Source: Bacillus sp. BGMRC 2118 (lineage in GTDB: Bacteria > Bacillota > Bacilli > Bacillales > SA4). From it: a stretch of DNA of 64,000 bases. Both the position numbers and the translations under genes were made by a program. The notes beneath the pieces are model-generated. The model had not been told where the DNA came from and searched no databases. It saw only the letters and a list, made by a program, of their open reading frames with translations. Below, piece after piece: positions 53,938-62,734 of the stretch (the first letter of the stretch is position 1; each line of letters opens with the position of its first letter). Location of the stretch: contig VTTJ01000006.1 in NCBI GenBank assembly GCA_008364785.1, positions 1-64,000 of the forward strand, read 5' to 3'.

Positions 53938-54118
53938 ATAGCTTCGGAACGAAGGGGAGTAGCTTAACTTTAAAGTCGTCATGACGTGGTAGTTTCTATC
54001 ACCGGCTTTATCGGACAACGTACGGACGTTGTTGGCAAGACCTTTATCATGCAAAATGGTAAAGGTCTCTCTCTGTGTATAAGAGCCTTTACCTTATGGT
54101 AAAGGCTTTTCTTTATTT
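53938..54118 (+). ncRNA. yybP-ykoY (Mn2+) riboswitch with terminator
   Basis: The conserved parts are present in order: AAGGGGAGTAGC (53952-53963), AAAGTCGTCATGACG, CACCGGCTTT, and TTGGCAAGACCTTT. The expression platform has ATGGTAAAGGTC followed by AGCCTTTACC / GGTAAAGGCT plus TTTTCTTT (about 54085-54115): the aptamer 3' strand GGTAAAGG can pair with either partner, so Mn2+ would stabilise the antiterminated form. A TerC exporter gene follows. Confidence 0.93.
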
Positions 54119-54156
54119 GTACGTAAGTTAAAACAGGAGATTTATTGTTAAGTAGT

Positions 54157-54304
54157 GGCTGTTTTCGCAAAGAATGTTGTTTTTTTTAAAAAAAGAAAAG
54201 TACCACGTTATCCCAAGGTTACGAGGTATCATATCTATCATCGCTCAACACAGAGTAATTATTCATTACTTTTACTCAAAGCAACAATCTATACGAAAAC
54301 AGCC
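54157..54304. mobile_element. MITE variant with different core, copy F
   Basis: 148 bp with 24-bp inverted ends: GGCTGTTTTCGCAAAGAATG on the left and the complement of GGCTGTTTTCGTATAGATTG on the right. The core does not match the other copies. Flanking 8-mers TAAGTAGT and TAAATAAC match only partly. It sits between the riboswitch terminator and the terC start, lengthening the leader. Confidence 0.7.
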
Positions 54305-54330
54305 TAAATAACTTGAAGGAGGGAAAATGA

Positions 54331-55011
54331 ATGGAATTATTTTCAACAGAATTTTTCTCGGCATTGCTAGCAATCGTAATGATCGATCTAGTGTTAGCGG
54401 GTGATAATGCGATTGTTATAGGCCTTGCTGCACGAAATCTACCGAAATCCATGCAAAAGAAGGTCATCCTGTGGGGGACAGTTGGGGCAATTGCGATTCG
54501 TACTCTTGCAACACTAGTGGTAGTTTGGTTGTTAAAAATACCAGGATTACTAGTAGTAGGTGGAGTGTTATTATTATGGGTTGCGTATAAACTACTTGTA
54601 GAGGATAAGGGACATGATGTTGAAGCAGGATCTAACTTCTGGGCTGCGATCCGTACAATTATTATTGCAGATGCACTAATGGGATTAGATAATGTTCTAG
54701 CTGTAGCTGGTGCAGCTCATGGGAATTTTTTATTAGTTGTACTCGGATTACTCATTTCCATTCCAATTGTTGTGTGGGGAAGTACAATTATCTTAAAGTT
54801 TGTTGAGCGATTCCCGATTATCATAACAATTGGAGCAGCCGTTCTAGCATGGACTGCGTCTAAGATGATTGTAAAGGAGCCTTTCTTAGCTGATTTCTTT
54901 GTGAATCCATTTGTGAAATATGGATTTGAGGTTCTTGTAGTTGCTCTCGTTATTGGGCTAGGGACATATATGAAAACAAAGGCAAAGGAACCTGAAAAAC
55001 AAGCTGCATAA
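54331..55011 (+). CDS. TerC-family Mn2+ exporter (YkoY-like)
   Basis: 226 residues with about seven transmembrane helices. TerC motifs LVLAGDNAIVIGLAAR and the second ADALMGLDNVLAVAGAA carry the paired acidic metal-binding residues. In B. subtilis YkoY (MeeY) and YceF (MeeF) help export Mn2+ or load exoenzymes. The upstream yybP-ykoY riboswitch supports a Mn2+ role. ATG 54331 follows GAAGGAGGG by 7 nt. Confidence 0.9.
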   Translation: MELFSTEFFSALLAIVMIDLVLAGDNAIVIGLAARNLPKSMQKKVILWGTVGAIAIRTLATLVVVWLLKIPGLLVVGGVLLLWVAYKLLVEDKGHDVEAGSNFWAAIRTIIIADALMGLDNVLAVAGAAHGNFLLVVLGLLISIPIVVWGSTIILKFVERFPIIITIGAAVLAWTASKMIVKEPFLADFFVNPFVKYGFEVLVVALVIGLGTYMKTKAKEPEKQAA

Positions 55012-55041
55012 GGTAAGAATTAATACTATATTAGGTGGAAA

Positions 55042-55072
55042 AAGACCTCTATCAATGACGATAGAGGTCTTA
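55042..55072. terminator. Bidirectional terminator
   Basis: AAGACCTCTATC / GATAGAGGTCTT stem; A- and T-rich flanks serve terC and the convergent methyltransferase. Confidence 0.9.
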
Positions 55073-55075
55073 AAA

Positions 55076-56254
55076 TTATCTAGAATAAATTTCATAAATT
55101 CCAAACTTCAGGTAGTCTCCTTCATCGGCTGCTAGCAACTTTGGATGGTCATAACCAGCACCGCTCCAGTGAATTTCACGTAATACTTTTCGTGCATCTA
55201 CTGCAGCTTCTTGAATCATTTGTTTAAATTGATCAGGTCGTACATGGAAAGAGCAGCTTGCTGTAATAAAGAAGCCTCCATCTTTTACAAGCTTCAACCC
55301 ATTTAAGTTGATATCCTTATACCCACCTAGTGCTTTGCGAACTGCATGGGCAGATTTTGCGAATGCTGGAGGGTCAACGATCACGACATCCCACTCTTTT
55401 CCTTCTTGGACAGCTTCACGTAAATAATCAAAGGCATTTGCCACGACATAGTCAACATTATTGAACCCATTTAGCTCAGCATTACGTTTTGCTGTATCAA
55501 TGGCATGATCGGAAATATCGACTGCCGTTACATGCTTTGCCCCGTACGTACACCCATTTAACATAAATGATCCTGTATGTGTAAAGCAATCCAAAAGGGT
55601 AGTGTTAGAATCAATTAAAGGCTGAATTGCTGCTCGATTTTCACGCTGGTCAAAGAAAAATCCAGTTTTCTGTCCGTCTTTAATGTCAACAATATATTTC
55701 ACGCCATTCTCTTCAATAACAACATCTGTTGGTGCTTCCCCATACCAGAATCCTTTTTCTTGCTCTAGCCCTTCTAGTTCACGTACATATACATCATTAC
55801 GCAAATAGATGGCCTTAGGTTGAAATACTTCCAAAAGTCCTTTTAAAATCCATTCTTTACGAACTTCCATACCGAGTGACATAATTTGAACAACTAATAC
55901 GTCTTCATATTTATCAACAACGAGCCCAGGTAAAAAGTCTGCTTCACCATAAATCGCTCTACATGAGCTAACAGTAGGAATCATACGCTTACGTAAATCC
56001 CATGCTTTTTGGATTTTCTTTATAAAAAATGCTTCAGTAATTTCTTCTTGGGTATAGCTTAAAATCCGTACAATCATTTGTGAACGTGGATTGATGTACC
56101 CTCTTGCTAAGAAGTGATTTTGATGATTATATACATCAACAAAGTCACCTGGTTCAAAATCCCCCTCAATGTGTGCGACTTCACTTTTATAGATCCAAGG
56201 ATGTCCTTGTTCTAACCGTTTTTTACGATTTCTTTCTAATACTACTTTTGCCAT
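55076..56254 (-). CDS. Class I SAM-dependent rRNA methyltransferase (RlmI-like)
   Basis: 392 residues: N-terminal PUA-like domain (1-75, RLEQGHPWIYKSEV), EEHD-type middle, then the SAM domain with LLDCFTHTGSFMLNGCTYGAKHVTAVDIS and motif IV DVVIVDPPAFAKS. RlmI methylates C1962 of 23S rRNA in E. coli; B. subtilis YwbD has the same layout. The exact target base is unknown. Confidence 0.9.
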   Translation of the reverse strand: MAKVVLERNRKKRLEQGHPWIYKSEVAHIEGDFEPGDFVDVYNHQNHFLARGYINPRSQMIVRILSYTQEEITEAFFIKKIQKAWDLRKRMIPTVSSCRAIYGEADFLPGLVVDKYEDVLVVQIMSLGMEVRKEWILKGLLEVFQPKAIYLRNDVYVRELEGLEQEKGFWYGEAPTDVVIEENGVKYIVDIKDGQKTGFFFDQRENRAAIQPLIDSNTTLLDCFTHTGSFMLNGCTYGAKHVTAVDISDHAIDTAKRNAELNGFNNVDYVVANAFDYLREAVQEGKEWDVVIVDPPAFAKSAHAVRKALGGYKDINLNGLKLVKDGGFFITASCSFHVRPDQFKQMIQEAAVDARKVLREIHWSGAGYDHPKLLAADEGDYLKFGIYEIYSR

Positions 56255-56358
56255 TTGTCATCACTCCGTTCCTTCATTCGATTTCCATCATACCGAAAAG
56301 ACAAGCGAAACGCTAGTTAAACTAAAGCTATTAAGAAAGAATAACTGTCTTAATGCAT

Positions 56359-56544
56359 GGCTCTTTTCTATAACTTTGTTACTTTTAGTACAATTATTCT
56401 GGAGATACAACCAGTTTTAGAAGCAAAACGAGGTTGGATTAGAAAAGAGCAACTCTCTTTTTGTATAGTAGTAACTGGATACTAAGGTAAAAATCTGGCT
56501 TCCTGAGATTTTTACGCATAGCAACCTTCTATACAAAAACAGCC
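56359..56544 (-). mobile_element. Non-coding mobile element (MITE-like), copy C
   Basis: 186-bp copy in reverse orientation: GGCTCTTTTCTATAAC at the left and ACAAAAACAGCC at the right. TAATGCAT lies exactly on both sides, an 8-bp target duplication. It makes up much of the 479-bp gap before the protease gene. Confidence 0.85.
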
Positions 56545-56733
56545 TAATGCATAGAAAGAATACTGATTTTATACGAGTCTTCCTAAACTGAGATTCTATT
56601 TAATAAACTTCCACTATGGTCGAATACTAATTCAAGATAGAAACAATATCAGCCTCTAATTTGGGTGACAGTAGAAAAAGAATCATACTGCAACTATACT
56701 TATGATAGAGATGTTCAGGGATGGTGGGAGAGT

Positions 56734-57546
56734 ATGGACAACGAAAAAGATAACGAGTTGTTTGAGCATGAGCGTGAAGATTTTGATTATGATGAGTTTT
56801 TCCATGGTGAAGATGAGGACTATGAACGGGAGAAAGAGCAACGAAAGAAAAATAAAACATTCATTACGCGGATAGTTGGTTCATTGTTAGTGGTCGCTTT
56901 ATTGGTCAGCGGTCTTACAATATGGCCACAAATCATTAATTTACCTGCGATTGACTTTCTCGCTTCATCTGCTCGTTTATCACAAAATGAAGATGTGAAG
57001 CACTACAAAAAAGCAGTAGTTGCAATTGAACACGATCAAGTAAAAGGAACGGGTTTCAACGTGAATGCTGAAGGTCTTATTGTCACGAATGAGCATGTCG
57101 TGAACAATGCAAAACGAGTAAAGGTTCACTTCAAAGGAGGGGAATCTTACACAGGGAAGGTCGTATATACTGATGAACAGCTTGACTTAGCGATTGTGGA
57201 TATTGAAGGACATGAATTACCGTATCTCAAAATATCCTATGAATCCAAATGGAAAGGTGAAGATTCTGTTATATTTATCGGTAATCCGCTCTCCTTTACA
57301 CAAATTGCAAACAAAGGTGAAATTATAGGAAATGTACTGTTAGAAGATCATCATAGACCGGTTATGATGATTAAAGCTCCGATATACAAAGGAAACAGTG
57401 GAAGTCCTGTTGTGAATACAGATGGAGAAGTGATTGGGGTCATCTTTGCAACATTACGAAATCCAGATGTCGAGACAGATGAAATTATTGGTGTGGCAAC
57501 TCCGGCTACCTATTTAGAACCAATCATAAAAGAGTGGGAAAAGTAA
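56734..57546 (+). CDS. Membrane-anchored trypsin-like serine protease
   Basis: From ATG 56734 (after GGTGGGAG) it has 270 residues: an acidic cytoplasmic N-tail (1-40), one transmembrane helix (about 46-68) and an extracellular S1C-type protease. The catalytic triad is His in VTNEHVV, Asp in DEQLDLAIVDI and Ser in YKGNSGSPVV. Unlike HtrA it has no PDZ domain. The upstream frame to 56665 lacks a ribosome binding site. Substrate unknown. Confidence 0.87.
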   Translation: MDNEKDNELFEHEREDFDYDEFFHGEDEDYEREKEQRKKNKTFITRIVGSLLVVALLVSGLTIWPQIINLPAIDFLASSARLSQNEDVKHYKKAVVAIEHDQVKGTGFNVNAEGLIVTNEHVVNNAKRVKVHFKGGESYTGKVVYTDEQLDLAIVDIEGHELPYLKISYESKWKGEDSVIFIGNPLSFTQIANKGEIIGNVLLEDHHRPVMMIKAPIYKGNSGSPVVNTDGEVIGVIFATLRNPDVETDEIIGVATPATYLEPIIKEWEK

Positions 57547-57550
57547 AAAC

Positions 57551-57573
57551 ATGAGAGCTTATTAAGCTCTCAT
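57551..57573 (+). terminator. Hairpin after the protease gene
   Basis: ATGAGAGCTT / AAGCTCTCAT with a 3-nt loop; T-run weak. Confidence 0.6.
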
Positions 57574-57968
57574 TAAAGATTGTAGACAAAAGTTTACTAG
57601 AATTAAACTATGCGAGTGAAATTTTTATATCCTAATAATATCCCCATATATGTTTCTATTTCATCGATAGTCTTACACATTGAACGAATACCTAATATGT
57701 ATTGGGTAAATGCCAATTTACTAAGATAATTGTTCAATACTTGGGCGACCAATTTCAGAGCACATATCTTTAACAAGAGAATAAATGAAAGAAAAATTAG
57801 TTACCACTTAATGTTTGCGTACAAGATGAGGAACAAGTTCATCAAAGGCTATTATTCTGTTTGATCTCTTAGTATACAACTATGTTTCGTTTGCATAGTA
57901 TCACTTCAATTATTATTCCTCATTTATTTTAGAATAAGAAGATATCAAGAACAGAGTGAATATAAAAA
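57574..57968. other. Intergenic stretch, nothing recognised
   Basis: About 400 bp of AT-rich DNA without an ORF that has a start signal, an RNA motif or a clear repeat. Confidence 0.55.
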
Positions 57969-58099
57969 CTGATTGAAGTGGAATGGCAATCGACTCCTGC
58001 GGGAGCAGTGGGACAGGTGAGACCCCACAGGCGGAACGTCGAGGAGGCTCACCGCCCACCCCGCGGAAAGCGAGTGCCATGGAGCGGAAATCACCTTGT
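57969..58099 (+). repeat. GC-rich Bacillaceae intergenic repeat
   Basis: The segment GACTCCTGCGGGAGCAGTGG, then ACAGGTGAGACCCC, GAGGAGGCTCACCG and CCGCGGAAAGCGAGTG, belongs to a repeat common between genes in many Bacillaceae. It is far richer in GC than its surroundings and folds strongly. No gene. Confidence 0.75.
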
Positions 58100-58135
58100 C
58101 CTACAGAAAACTTCATAAAAATAGAAAAAGGACTG

Positions 58136-58165
58136 TAGACAACTCGAAATAATCGAGTTTGTCTA
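58136..58165. other. Hairpin
   Basis: TAGACAAACTCG-type stem: TAGACAACTCG pairs with CGAGTTTGTCTA (one bulge) next to the GC-rich repeat. Confidence 0.45.
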
Positions 58166-58171
58166 AGTCTG

Positions 58172-58204
58172 ACATGAGAGCTCTTTAATCTCTCATGTTT
58201 TTTT
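58172..58204 (+). terminator. Plus-strand terminator
   Basis: ACATGAGAG / CTCTCATGT stem followed by T7. Its stem resembles the hairpin at 57551, as if an original terminator had been duplicated. Confidence 0.65.
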
Positions 58205-58209
58205 GTCCG

Positions 58210-59124
58210 TTAATTTAACATTCTTTCAAATTTAGATAGATGAGCAGGTAGTGGAGCTTCTACTACTATTCTCTCCTTTGTAATTGGGTGTTGAAAGGAA
58301 ATTCGAGAGGCGTGTAAGCCTTGTGTATCTAACGAATCTGTCTTGCCTCCATATAATTGATCTCCTGCTATTGGATGACCTAGAAAACTTAAGTGTACCC
58401 GAATTTGATGAGTTCTGCCTGTATCTAACTGTAATTTCAGCTTTGTAATATTTGCTTGTTTAAATAACTGAATTACTTCATAATGAGTGACTGCTTTTTG
58501 TCCAGTATTTGAGACTCTTCTTCTTGTTGGGTGATGTCGGTCACGTCCGATTGCCTTTTCAATTGTTCCTTTTTTTTGTCTAATTAATCCCTCAGCATAG
58601 GCAATGTATGTCCGCTTAATGTCTCTTCTTTCTAACATACCATCTAATAAGCTACTTGCTAGTGGGTGCTTGGCAAAAAGAATGACTCCACTTGTATCAT
58701 GATCAAGTCGATGAACATGACGGACTTTTGCCAAAAGGCCATGCAGCTGCCAGTGATAGGCAATGCCATTAGCTAGCGTTCCTATTTGATGGATCTCTGT
58801 AGGATGTGTATCCATTCCAATTGGTTTATTGACGATTAGAAGATGATCATCCTCATATAATACGTCAATATCCATTTCAGTTGGAATCAGTCCATACTCT
58901 TCTGGGTTGAAACACTTTACAAAAAGACGATCTTTTCTTTTTACCTCAGTCGTCCAATTCACGACTTCACCATTTAGCGAGATTCCTTTTTCCATACGAA
59001 GTTCATGCAATAGCTTCTTTGGTATACAAAGCTCTTCCCTTGCAATTTGCTCAATGGTTTTACCATCATATTCAGAAGGAGCAACTATTTGAAGGTAGTT
59101 CCCTTTTTTCTCAGTTAGAATCAT
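58210..59124 (-). CDS. RluA-family pseudouridine synthase
   Basis: 304 residues. N-terminal S4-like part (10-80), then catalytic core with HRLDHDTSGVILFAK (nucleophile Asp about 143), RTYIAYAEG, and the C-terminal LDTGRTHQIRVHLSFLGHPIAGDQLYG. It makes pseudouridine in rRNA or tRNA; the target is not readable. It starts 14 nt inside the end of the TauE gene, so both are one operon. Confidence 0.9.
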   Translation of the reverse strand: MILTEKKGNYLQIVAPSEYDGKTIEQIAREELCIPKKLLHELRMEKGISLNGEVVNWTTEVKRKDRLFVKCFNPEEYGLIPTEMDIDVLYEDDHLLIVNKPIGMDTHPTEIHQIGTLANGIAYHWQLHGLLAKVRHVHRLDHDTSGVILFAKHPLASSLLDGMLERRDIKRTYIAYAEGLIRQKKGTIEKAIGRDRHHPTRRRVSNTGQKAVTHYEVIQLFKQANITKLKLQLDTGRTHQIRVHLSFLGHPIAGDQLYGGKTDSLDTQGLHASRISFQHPITKERIVVEAPLPAHLSKFERMLN

Positions 59125-59989
59125 GCTGCGTCTCCCTTTTTCCTTTTCTAGTTGAAATGACTCTTAGGGTAAACATAACAAGTAAAAATGTAATATAGCT
59201 TAGAGATACAACTAAACCAATCTTCGGAACTCCAAGCATTTGGAGAATCATATTGATCACAGTAGATATGTACAAAATGCCGAGGTACCGTTTAATTTCC
59301 TCGTTTTTAAATAGTTTGGTTAAATAGGCACCGATCTGACCTCCGATAATGGCACCGATAATTAATGTAAAGGCAAATGCATAATCAATTGAGGTTGTCA
59401 TGGCGTATGTAATAAATCCAGCAAAAACAATAAAGAAAACAGCAAATAAACTAGTTCCGACAGCTTTCTTAGGCTGAATTCCAAGTAATGCTATGGATAA
59501 AGGCACAATGATAAATCCGCCTCCGACTCCTAAAGTAGTAGAGATAAATCCACCGATAAATCCAATCACTAGCGGGATAACCCAGGACTTTCTTTGAACG
59601 GTTTCAGATTCGGATTGTTTCTTACCTTTTAGCATAATCCATGAAAAATAACCTGCCAATAAAATATAAAGCACAGGAATGACAACATCTTCAACTTCCC
59701 ACCGCTCTAGCTGCATAACAAATGGATGGGCAACTTGTGTTGCACTTAACCCTGAAGCAGCAATTAATAACCCTGTTTTCACTTCAATATTTTTCATTCT
59801 AATATGGGCAACAATACCTGAGAGACTTGTACCGATTGTATATAGTAAGCTGGTCGCAACTGCCACAATGGGTGAAAAACCGATTAATAATAAAATAGGA
59901 GTTAAGACAAATCCGCCTCCGATTCCAAAATAGCCGGACATAATTCCTACACATGCCCCAAGTAATATAAATAATAAAATATCCAACAT
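59111..59989 (-). CDS. TauE/SafE-family membrane transporter
   Basis: 292 residues, about eight helices in two repeats, with GACVGIMSGYFGIGGGFVLTPILLLIGFSP and FIGGFISTTLGVGGGFIIVPLSIALLGIQPKKAVGTSLFAV. The paired GxGGG motifs define the family, which exports sulfite or sulfonates or related anions. The substrate here is unknown. First gene of a two-gene operon with the pseudouridine synthase. Confidence 0.9.
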   Translation of the reverse strand: MLDILLFILLGACVGIMSGYFGIGGGFVLTPILLLIGFSPIVAVATSLLYTIGTSLSGIVAHIRMKNIEVKTGLLIAASGLSATQVAHPFVMQLERWEVEDVVIPVLYILLAGYFSWIMLKGKKQSESETVQRKSWVIPLVIGFIGGFISTTLGVGGGFIIVPLSIALLGIQPKKAVGTSLFAVFFIVFAGFITYAMTTSIDYAFAFTLIIGAIIGGQIGAYLTKLFKNEEIKRYLGILYISTVINMILQMLGVPKIGLVVSLSYITFLLVMFTLRVISTRKGKRETQHDSN

Positions 59990-60190
59990 GAGTTCCTCCT
60001 AGCAATTCAAAAAGGCATGCTTTCATTATGCAGAATGAAGGCGGTAATCACAACTAATATAGAAATTTTAACCAAAGTTATTACAGGAATAAGGCAGCAT
60101 TAACAATCTAGTAACAGTTTCGTTACGACCCTCATTTTCTATTTTTCCTGTGCTAGAATAATGAACGAGCGAAAGAAGGGGGAAGAAAAA

Positions 60191-60751
60191 ATGATAAAAA
60201 AAGTTGGAATCTCTTTACTACTTTTTCTATTAGTATCGATAGGATTAGAGGTTTTGAATATCGGTCCCCAAGTATATTCACTGAATCAAGATCAAGTGGT
60301 TGCAACCGTAAATGAAGAGAAAATATATGAATCTGAATTACAAACGGCTGTAAAAAGTGCTACACCAACGCTATCCAAAGACGATTCCGAGCAAATCAAT
60401 CATACTCATATTCAGCAGCAAATTGAACAAAAGGCACTTGAAAAACTTATTCATAAGGAACTTATCTTACAGGAAGCTAAGAGAGAAAACTATCAATTGT
60501 CAAAACTAGAAAAGCAAAGAGCAGTCAAGCAAATTGAAGAACGTTTTAAAAATAAAGGAGATTTAGAGACCGTACTGGATAAATATCATTTGTCTGAAAA
60601 GAAACTGAAGGAAATGATAGAAGAAGATCTTTTAGTAGCAAGTTTTCTTGAGAATAAACTAAAGGGTCAAGTAGCTGAAGGTAACCAGACAGAATTGAAA
60701 CTGTTTCTAGATAAGCTTAAAAAGAAAAATAAAATAGATATTCACATATAG
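60191..60751 (+). CDS. SurA-N-like extracytoplasmic protein
   Basis: 186 residues from ATG 60191, after GAAGGGGGAAG. N-terminal signal or anchor helix (about 6-28). The rest resembles a SurA N-terminal chaperone domain: VVATVNEEKIYESELQTAV ... EQKALEKLIHKELILQEAKRENYQLS. There is no parvulin (PPIase) domain, so it is not a PrsA. It ends 10 nt before a small lipoprotein gene. Probably an envelope chaperone-like protein. Confidence 0.75.
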   Translation: MIKKVGISLLLFLLVSIGLEVLNIGPQVYSLNQDQVVATVNEEKIYESELQTAVKSATPTLSKDDSEQINHTHIQQQIEQKALEKLIHKELILQEAKRENYQLSKLEKQRAVKQIEERFKNKGDLETVLDKYHLSEKKLKEMIEEDLLVASFLENKLKGQVAEGNQTELKLFLDKLKKKNKIDIHI

Positions 60752-60761
60752 GAGGCAGCAC

Positions 60762-60893
60762 ATGAAGAAAATATTCTTACTTGCAGCAGTGTTGTGCACG
60801 GGTCTAATGATTTTAAGTGGTTGTGGGGATCAATATAATTATGAGGAAGAAATTGTGTTAGTCGATCAGCCGAAAGAAAAATATAATAATTAA
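60762..60893 (+). CDS. 43-residue lipoprotein
   Basis: ATG 60762 follows AGGAGG by 6 nt. Signal peptide MKKIFLLAAVLCTGLMI with lipobox LSGC (Cys about 21), and only 22 mature residues, acidic (YNYEEEIVLVDQPKEKYNN). Its stop codon touches MITE copy D. It probably forms an operon with the SurA-N-like gene. Function unknown. Confidence 0.75.
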   Translation: MKKIFLLAAVLCTGLMILSGCGDQYNYEEEIVLVDQPKEKYNN

Positions 60894-61064
60894 GGCTCTT
60901 TTCTAAAACTTTGTTGCTTTTAGTACAATTATTCTGGGTGTACAACCAGTTTTAGAAGCAACTTAAAGTGCAACGCTCTTTAAGTTTAGTAGTAAATAGA
61001 TACTAAAGTAAAAATTCGGCTTTTGGAGTTTATAAGCTAAGCAACAATTTATACGAATTCAGCC
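60894..61064 (-). mobile_element. Non-coding mobile element (MITE-like), copy D
   Basis: 171-bp reverse-orientation copy: GGCTCTTTTCTAAAAC at the left, ATACGAATTCAGCC at the right. ATAATTAA is found exactly on both sides (8-bp target duplication). It starts on the base after the lipoprotein stop codon. Confidence 0.85.
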
Positions 61065-61248
61065 ATAATTAATGAATGTCGTAAGGTGATAGAGCCTTTC
61101 GACTTTTTTATTTTCTACTAGAAAATAGTAAGAAGAATAGCAGTTGGACTGTGTTAAATCACCTTATTACATTTATAAGTTTTCATTTCGCTTATCAATA
61201 ACTATAATAGGAAAGAAATGAAAAATTACTCGAAAAATGGAGAATACG

Positions 61249-62382
61249 ATGGACCAACTACAGCTGCTTGAATCAAAAGTAAAAGAGCTATCAAGTTTAC
61301 TGGATGCGTTTAAGGAATTAAATACGAATATTGAACTGAATGAAGTCTTTCAAAATATCCTTATGCAAATGGTTAAAGTGTTAAAGGCAGAGGCTGGGAC
61401 GCTCTGGGTTGCTGATTATGAACGAGAAATAATTACGGCAAGTGCAGTAACAGGTCCAACGAAGGATGCCATTTTAAACATAAAGCTAGACCTTCAAGAA
61501 GGGATTGTAGGAAAAGTCATTTCGACAGGTGAACCATATTTACTTGAAAATGTCTCAGATGAACCATCCTGGGCAAAGAGAGTGGATGAATCAAGTGGAT
61601 TTATCACGAAATCGATGATTACGGTCCCTCTCATTGCAAATCAAAAGGTATTAGGTGCTCTGCAATTATTAAATAAAAAAGGTGATCTATTCTTTAATGA
61701 AGAAGATGTTAACCTTGCATTAGCATTGGCGAATCAATCAGCGTTAGCCCTACAAAATAGCCAAGTCTACAATGAACTGTATACAATGTTCATGAGTATG
61801 ATTACAACACTTGCAAAAGTCCTGGATGCACGTGATCCATATACAGCCGGTCATTCTGAACGTGTAGCCCGTTATGCAGCATTGACAGCTGCGCGATTAG
61901 GATTTAACTCCAGAGAATGCAAGGATTTATATAGAGCAGCATTGATGCATGATATCGGCAAAATGGGTGTTTCAGATGATATTTTACGAAAACCAACTAG
62001 ATTAACACAGGAAGAATATACCTTAATGAAACAGCACACCGTGATTGGGGCAGATATATTATCAAATCTAGAACCGAAATCAACAATGAAAAATGCAGTA
62101 GAAATTGCTAGATCTCATCATGAGCGTCTGGACGGTAGTGGCTACCCGGATGGATTGAAAGGTGATGACATTCCGATGTATGCACGCATAGTAGGTGTGG
62201 TTGATGCGTTTGATGCAATGACAACCATCCGTTCGTACAGTAATGGGAAGAGTTTTAGAGAGGCAGCTGAAGAGTTAATCCGTTGTAAGCATACATTGTT
62301 TGATGTAAACGTTGTTGATGCCTTTACGTCTTTATTGGAAGAAGCAAACTTTAAAGTAGAAAACCTGGGGAACATGTTATGA
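61249..62382 (+). CDS. GAF-HD-GYP signalling protein
   Basis: 377 residues from ATG 61249 (TGGAG 6 nt before). A GAF domain spans about 20-180 (AGTLWVADYEREIITASAVTGP, GIVGKVISTGEPYLLENV). HD-GYP spans about 190-365, with HDIGKMGVSDDILRKP, HHERLDGSGYPDGL and VDAFDAMTTIRSY; the HD and GYP residues are intact, so c-di-GMP hydrolysis is likely. It overlaps the next gene by 4 nt. Confidence 0.92.
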   Translation: MDQLQLLESKVKELSSLLDAFKELNTNIELNEVFQNILMQMVKVLKAEAGTLWVADYEREIITASAVTGPTKDAILNIKLDLQEGIVGKVISTGEPYLLENVSDEPSWAKRVDESSGFITKSMITVPLIANQKVLGALQLLNKKGDLFFNEEDVNLALALANQSALALQNSQVYNELYTMFMSMITTLAKVLDARDPYTAGHSERVARYAALTAARLGFNSRECKDLYRAALMHDIGKMGVSDDILRKPTRLTQEEYTLMKQHTVIGADILSNLEPKSTMKNAVEIARSHHERLDGSGYPDGLKGDDIPMYARIVGVVDAFDAMTTIRSYSNGKSFREAAEELIRCKHTLFDVNVVDAFTSLLEEANFKVENLGNML

Positions 62383-62723
62383 GTCAATTTGATTATTTAT
62401 TGATTGGTCACTTAATCGGGGACTTTTTATTACAAACATCCTGGATGGCTCAATATAAAGCATCTAAATGGATTCCTCTACTCACACATGTAATCGTCTA
62501 TACTAGTGTTGTCAGTATAATGGGTTATATTTCAGGAGGACTTTCCCTTGCAGGAATTGCTCTCATATTTTTAGGTCATATTGTTTTAGACAGACGGACT
62601 TTCGTTGACTTTTGGGTAAGAAGAATACAGATGGCAAAAGGACCAGCAAAGGATTGGTTAATGATTGTGACAGATCAGATTTTTCATATTATCTTGTTAG
62701 CTATTGCGATTTACTTATCATAG
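62379..62723 (+). CDS. DUF3307 membrane protein
   Basis: 114 residues, three or four transmembrane helices, with the DUF3307 signature LLIGHLIGDFLLQTSWMAQYK and the later FLGHIVLDRRTFVDFW. ATGA overlap with the HD-GYP gene couples translation. In other bacteria the family pairs with SatD-type proteins; function unknown. Confidence 0.85.
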   Translation: MSQFDYLLIGHLIGDFLLQTSWMAQYKASKWIPLLTHVIVYTSVVSIMGYISGGLSLAGIALIFLGHIVLDRRTFVDFWVRRIQMAKGPAKDWLMIVTDQIFHIILLAIAIYLS

Positions 62724-62734
62724 GGGGAGAAGCA

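Noticed and set aside
57913..58116. 67-residue minus-strand ORF
   Set aside because: It is the translated GC-rich intergenic repeat; there is no start signal.
60742..60945. 67-residue minus-strand ORF
   Set aside because: It is antisense to the small lipoprotein gene and includes mobile-element sequence.
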